This document shows, in pieces, positions 62,354 to 64,000 of a stretch of DNA of 64,000 nt (its first letter is position 1; the number at the start of each line of letters is the position of its first letter). Made by a program: the position numbers and the translations under genes. This DNA is from Companilactobacillus kimchii DSM 13961 = JCM 10707 (lineage in GTDB: Bacteria > Bacillota > Bacilli > Lactobacillales > Lactobacillaceae): assembly GCF_001435445.1 (NCBI RefSeq), contig NZ_AZDH01000027.1, positions 1 to 64,000 of the forward strand, written 5' to 3'. Below the pieces are notes generated by a model that did no database searches, had not been told where the DNA came from, and saw only the letters and a list, made by a program, of their open reading frames with translations.

Positions 62354-63945
62354 TTTTGTAGTGCCAACCCAGTGCTACTTAATTCGTAAACCTTATCATA
62401 GAGCTTTTTAACATCGTCCGGAATATGATGATCTACTTCAATTACGGTTAAAGATTTATTATTCAGAATTGACTCATGAATCGACGTTGCCGTTTCAGGA
62501 TCTAATGATGCCGTACCTTCATCAATTAGCAGCAATTGGCGATTAAAGTACAGTGCACGAGCAATTTCAATTCTCTTTAGTTGTCCTCCAGAAAAATTAT
62601 GTCCATTTTCATTGATCCGCATTTGTAACGATGTCTCATTGGCAAACTCTTCCAATCCTGATTGCTTTAAAGCAATAATAACCTTTTGATCATTAGCAGT
62701 ACTATCTCCCAAAGTAATATTGTCCTTAAGACTGTCTTCAAATATAATCGGCGTCTGCCCTACAATCCCAAAATTATTATAAGAATCAACTTGCGAGTAG
62801 GAATGATTATTGAATAAAAATTTTCCAGAGGTTGGTTGCAGCTCTTGAAGAATCATTCGAATTAAGGTTGACTTACCAATACCTGACTTACCGCCGATCA
62901 AAATCTTTTCACCTTGAGTTACTGAAAAGGATACATCATGGAAAACTTGTTTTTGATCGTAATTAAAACTGATATCATTGGCCGATAATTTATTCATTAC
63001 TACTGTATTCTCAGTTGAAGCAATAGCCTTAATCGGTTTCAACTGATGAATTTTTGTACGAATACTCTTCGTACTGCTGATAGTATTCCAACTAGTGATA
63101 ATCTGATTAAAACCGTTTAAAATCCAAGATGATGAATATTGAATTGCCACGAATTGGGCCAAGGTTATCTTTCCAGTAATGGTAAAGTAAATCCCCAAAC
63201 CAATCGGCAAATATGAAAAGGTGGAGAAAAGCATCCCAATAAAATTGTTAGATAAAGCAATCTGATTTTTCAAACTGGCATTAGAGGATTCCATTTCAGA
63301 AATAGAACGATTCATACGTTTTGAAAAACCACCAGTTACATTATAACGGCGTAATAATAAAGCTCCATGTAGTAAATCTTTAACTGTCGCCGACAAAATT
63401 TGATTATTTTGAGACCAAGTATCAGTTTTTGCTTGAATCGATTTAGTAAATAATTTTGGAGCCAAGGTTGGGATAATCATAAAAAGCAAAAAGATAATGG
63501 TGATATAGACGTTACTGTAGAGTGCATATGTTAGAGTCCCTATAGTCATCACAATTGAGCCCAACAACGCAAAAATCTGTCGCCAATAATTATCCTCTAA
63601 CAATTTTAAATCATTCAGAAAAAAAGATAAGTTTCCTGATTCAAAATCTTCCTGTTCCTCTGTAACATTAGCCATCTTACTTGTTAGAAAATTTTCCTTC
63701 AATTTACGATTAATTAAATAAATATTTTTATTTACAACTACACTTTTTGTATACCCCAATACTGCAAAAACAGCATAACCTAAAATAATTAAAGCCACTG
63801 ATGGTATGATTAAATTCACCGATTTTTTGCTGATCAAGTAAAAAATATAAGAATAAGTGATTGTATTGAAAGGTATCTCTAACCCCGCTAATAAACTAAA
63901 TATAATGGCCAAACAAAAATACGAACGATTAATATATTTTTTCAT
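62350..63945 (-). CDS. ABC exporter, fused permease-ATPase
   Basis: A 531-residue half-size exporter with six N-terminal membrane segments (about residues 10-300) and a C-terminal ATPase domain. Walker A is GGKSGIGKST, the signature FSGGQLKRIEI, Walker B LLLIDEGTASLD, and the switch histidine follows in EVDHH. No C39 peptidase domain precedes the membrane part. It resembles exporters of peptides, lipids or drugs; the substrate is unknown. I choose the ATG at 63945, with AGGGGA upstream; an in-frame start at 63996 would add a non-conserved segment. It faces the small-peptide gene and could export that peptide, but this is only proximity. Confidence 0.85.
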   Translation of the reverse strand: MKKYINRSYFCLAIIFSLLAGLEIPFNTITYSYIFYLISKKSVNLIIPSVALIILGYAVFAVLGYTKSVVVNKNIYLINRKLKENFLTSKMANVTEEQEDFESGNLSFFLNDLKLLEDNYWRQIFALLGSIVMTIGTLTYALYSNVYITIIFLLFMIIPTLAPKLFTKSIQAKTDTWSQNNQILSATVKDLLHGALLLRRYNVTGGFSKRMNRSISEMESSNASLKNQIALSNNFIGMLFSTFSYLPIGLGIYFTITGKITLAQFVAIQYSSSWILNGFNQIITSWNTISSTKSIRTKIHQLKPIKAIASTENTVVMNKLSANDISFNYDQKQVFHDVSFSVTQGEKILIGGKSGIGKSTLIRMILQELQPTSGKFLFNNHSYSQVDSYNNFGIVGQTPIIFEDSLKDNITLGDSTANDQKVIIALKQSGLEEFANETSLQMRINENGHNFSGGQLKRIEIARALYFNRQLLLIDEGTASLDPETATSIHESILNNKSLTVIEVDHHIPDDVKKLYDKVYELSSTGLALQN

Positions 63946-64000
63946 TAGAATTTCCCCTTTTAATAAAAATATTTTTAATAATTGTATCACTAGCAAAATT

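Overview
The window looks like the chromosome of a low-GC Gram-positive lactic acid bacterium of the family Lactobacillaceae. I infer this from the gene families: PTS EIIC permeases, maltose phosphorylase with beta-phosphoglucomutase, DexB-type 1,6-glucosidase, an ECF folate S component, an AhpC/NADH-oxidase type oxygen defence and a pnuC-like carrier. AT-rich intergenic regions, strong AGGAGG-type ribosome binding sites and frequent TTG/GTG starts fit. A Companilactobacillus-like genus is my best guess, but the sequence given does not prove it. I see no rRNA, tRNA, CRISPR array, IS element or phage.

Left part (1-10.7 kb): a lone Phd/YefM-type antitoxin, an ABC-F ATPase, small membrane proteins (TauE/SafE, VanZ), an orphan PTS EIIC with a DUF915-type hydrolase, a Bcr/CflA-type efflux pump preceded by a 21-codon leader ORF, a stand-alone EAL protein, and an NADH oxidase. 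Accessory stretch (10.4-15.7 kb): a bacteriocin-immunity-like protein, three paralogues of a 135-residue FeS-cluster-biosynthesis-like protein under similar promoters, a small secreted protein, a GNAT acetyltransferase with a frame break at its expected start, an MFS transporter and a YjjG-type HAD phosphatase.

15.7-24 kb: a P2-type cation ATPase behind a yybP-ykoY (Mn2+) riboswitch, a GH25 lysozyme with two C-terminal wall-binding repeats, and a GH1/EIIC beta-glucoside operon with a ROK repressor. 24-31.5 kb: a GH31 alpha-xylosidase-type enzyme that shares an inverted-repeat operator and a cre site with the GH1/EIIC promoter, a Cof-type HAD phosphatase, two acetyltransferases with an ABM-domain protein, and a folT-folC operon behind a THF riboswitch.

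31.8-48.8 kb: a large maltose/maltodextrin/isomalto-oligosaccharide locus, all on the minus strand. It holds a LacI-type MalR, five GH13 enzymes, MalEFG without its ATPase, maltose phosphorylase, beta-phosphoglucomutase and aldose 1-epimerase. Imported oligosaccharides would be cut to maltose and glucose. Maltose would be phosphorolysed to glucose plus beta-glucose-1-phosphate, and the latter isomerised to glucose-6-phosphate. Internal terminator-like hairpins divide the locus into modules.

48.9-64 kb: a GT2 glycosyltransferase, a 46-codon hydrophobic peptide resembling Fst-type type I toxins, YxeA, an ABC-2 exporter apparently co-transcribed with a GH42 beta-galactosidase, Nudix, alpha/beta hydrolase, PnuC, AhpC, HD and PgpA-like proteins, a universal stress protein, a small TTG-started secreted peptide, and an ABC exporter whose body is complete but whose upstream region runs to the window edge.
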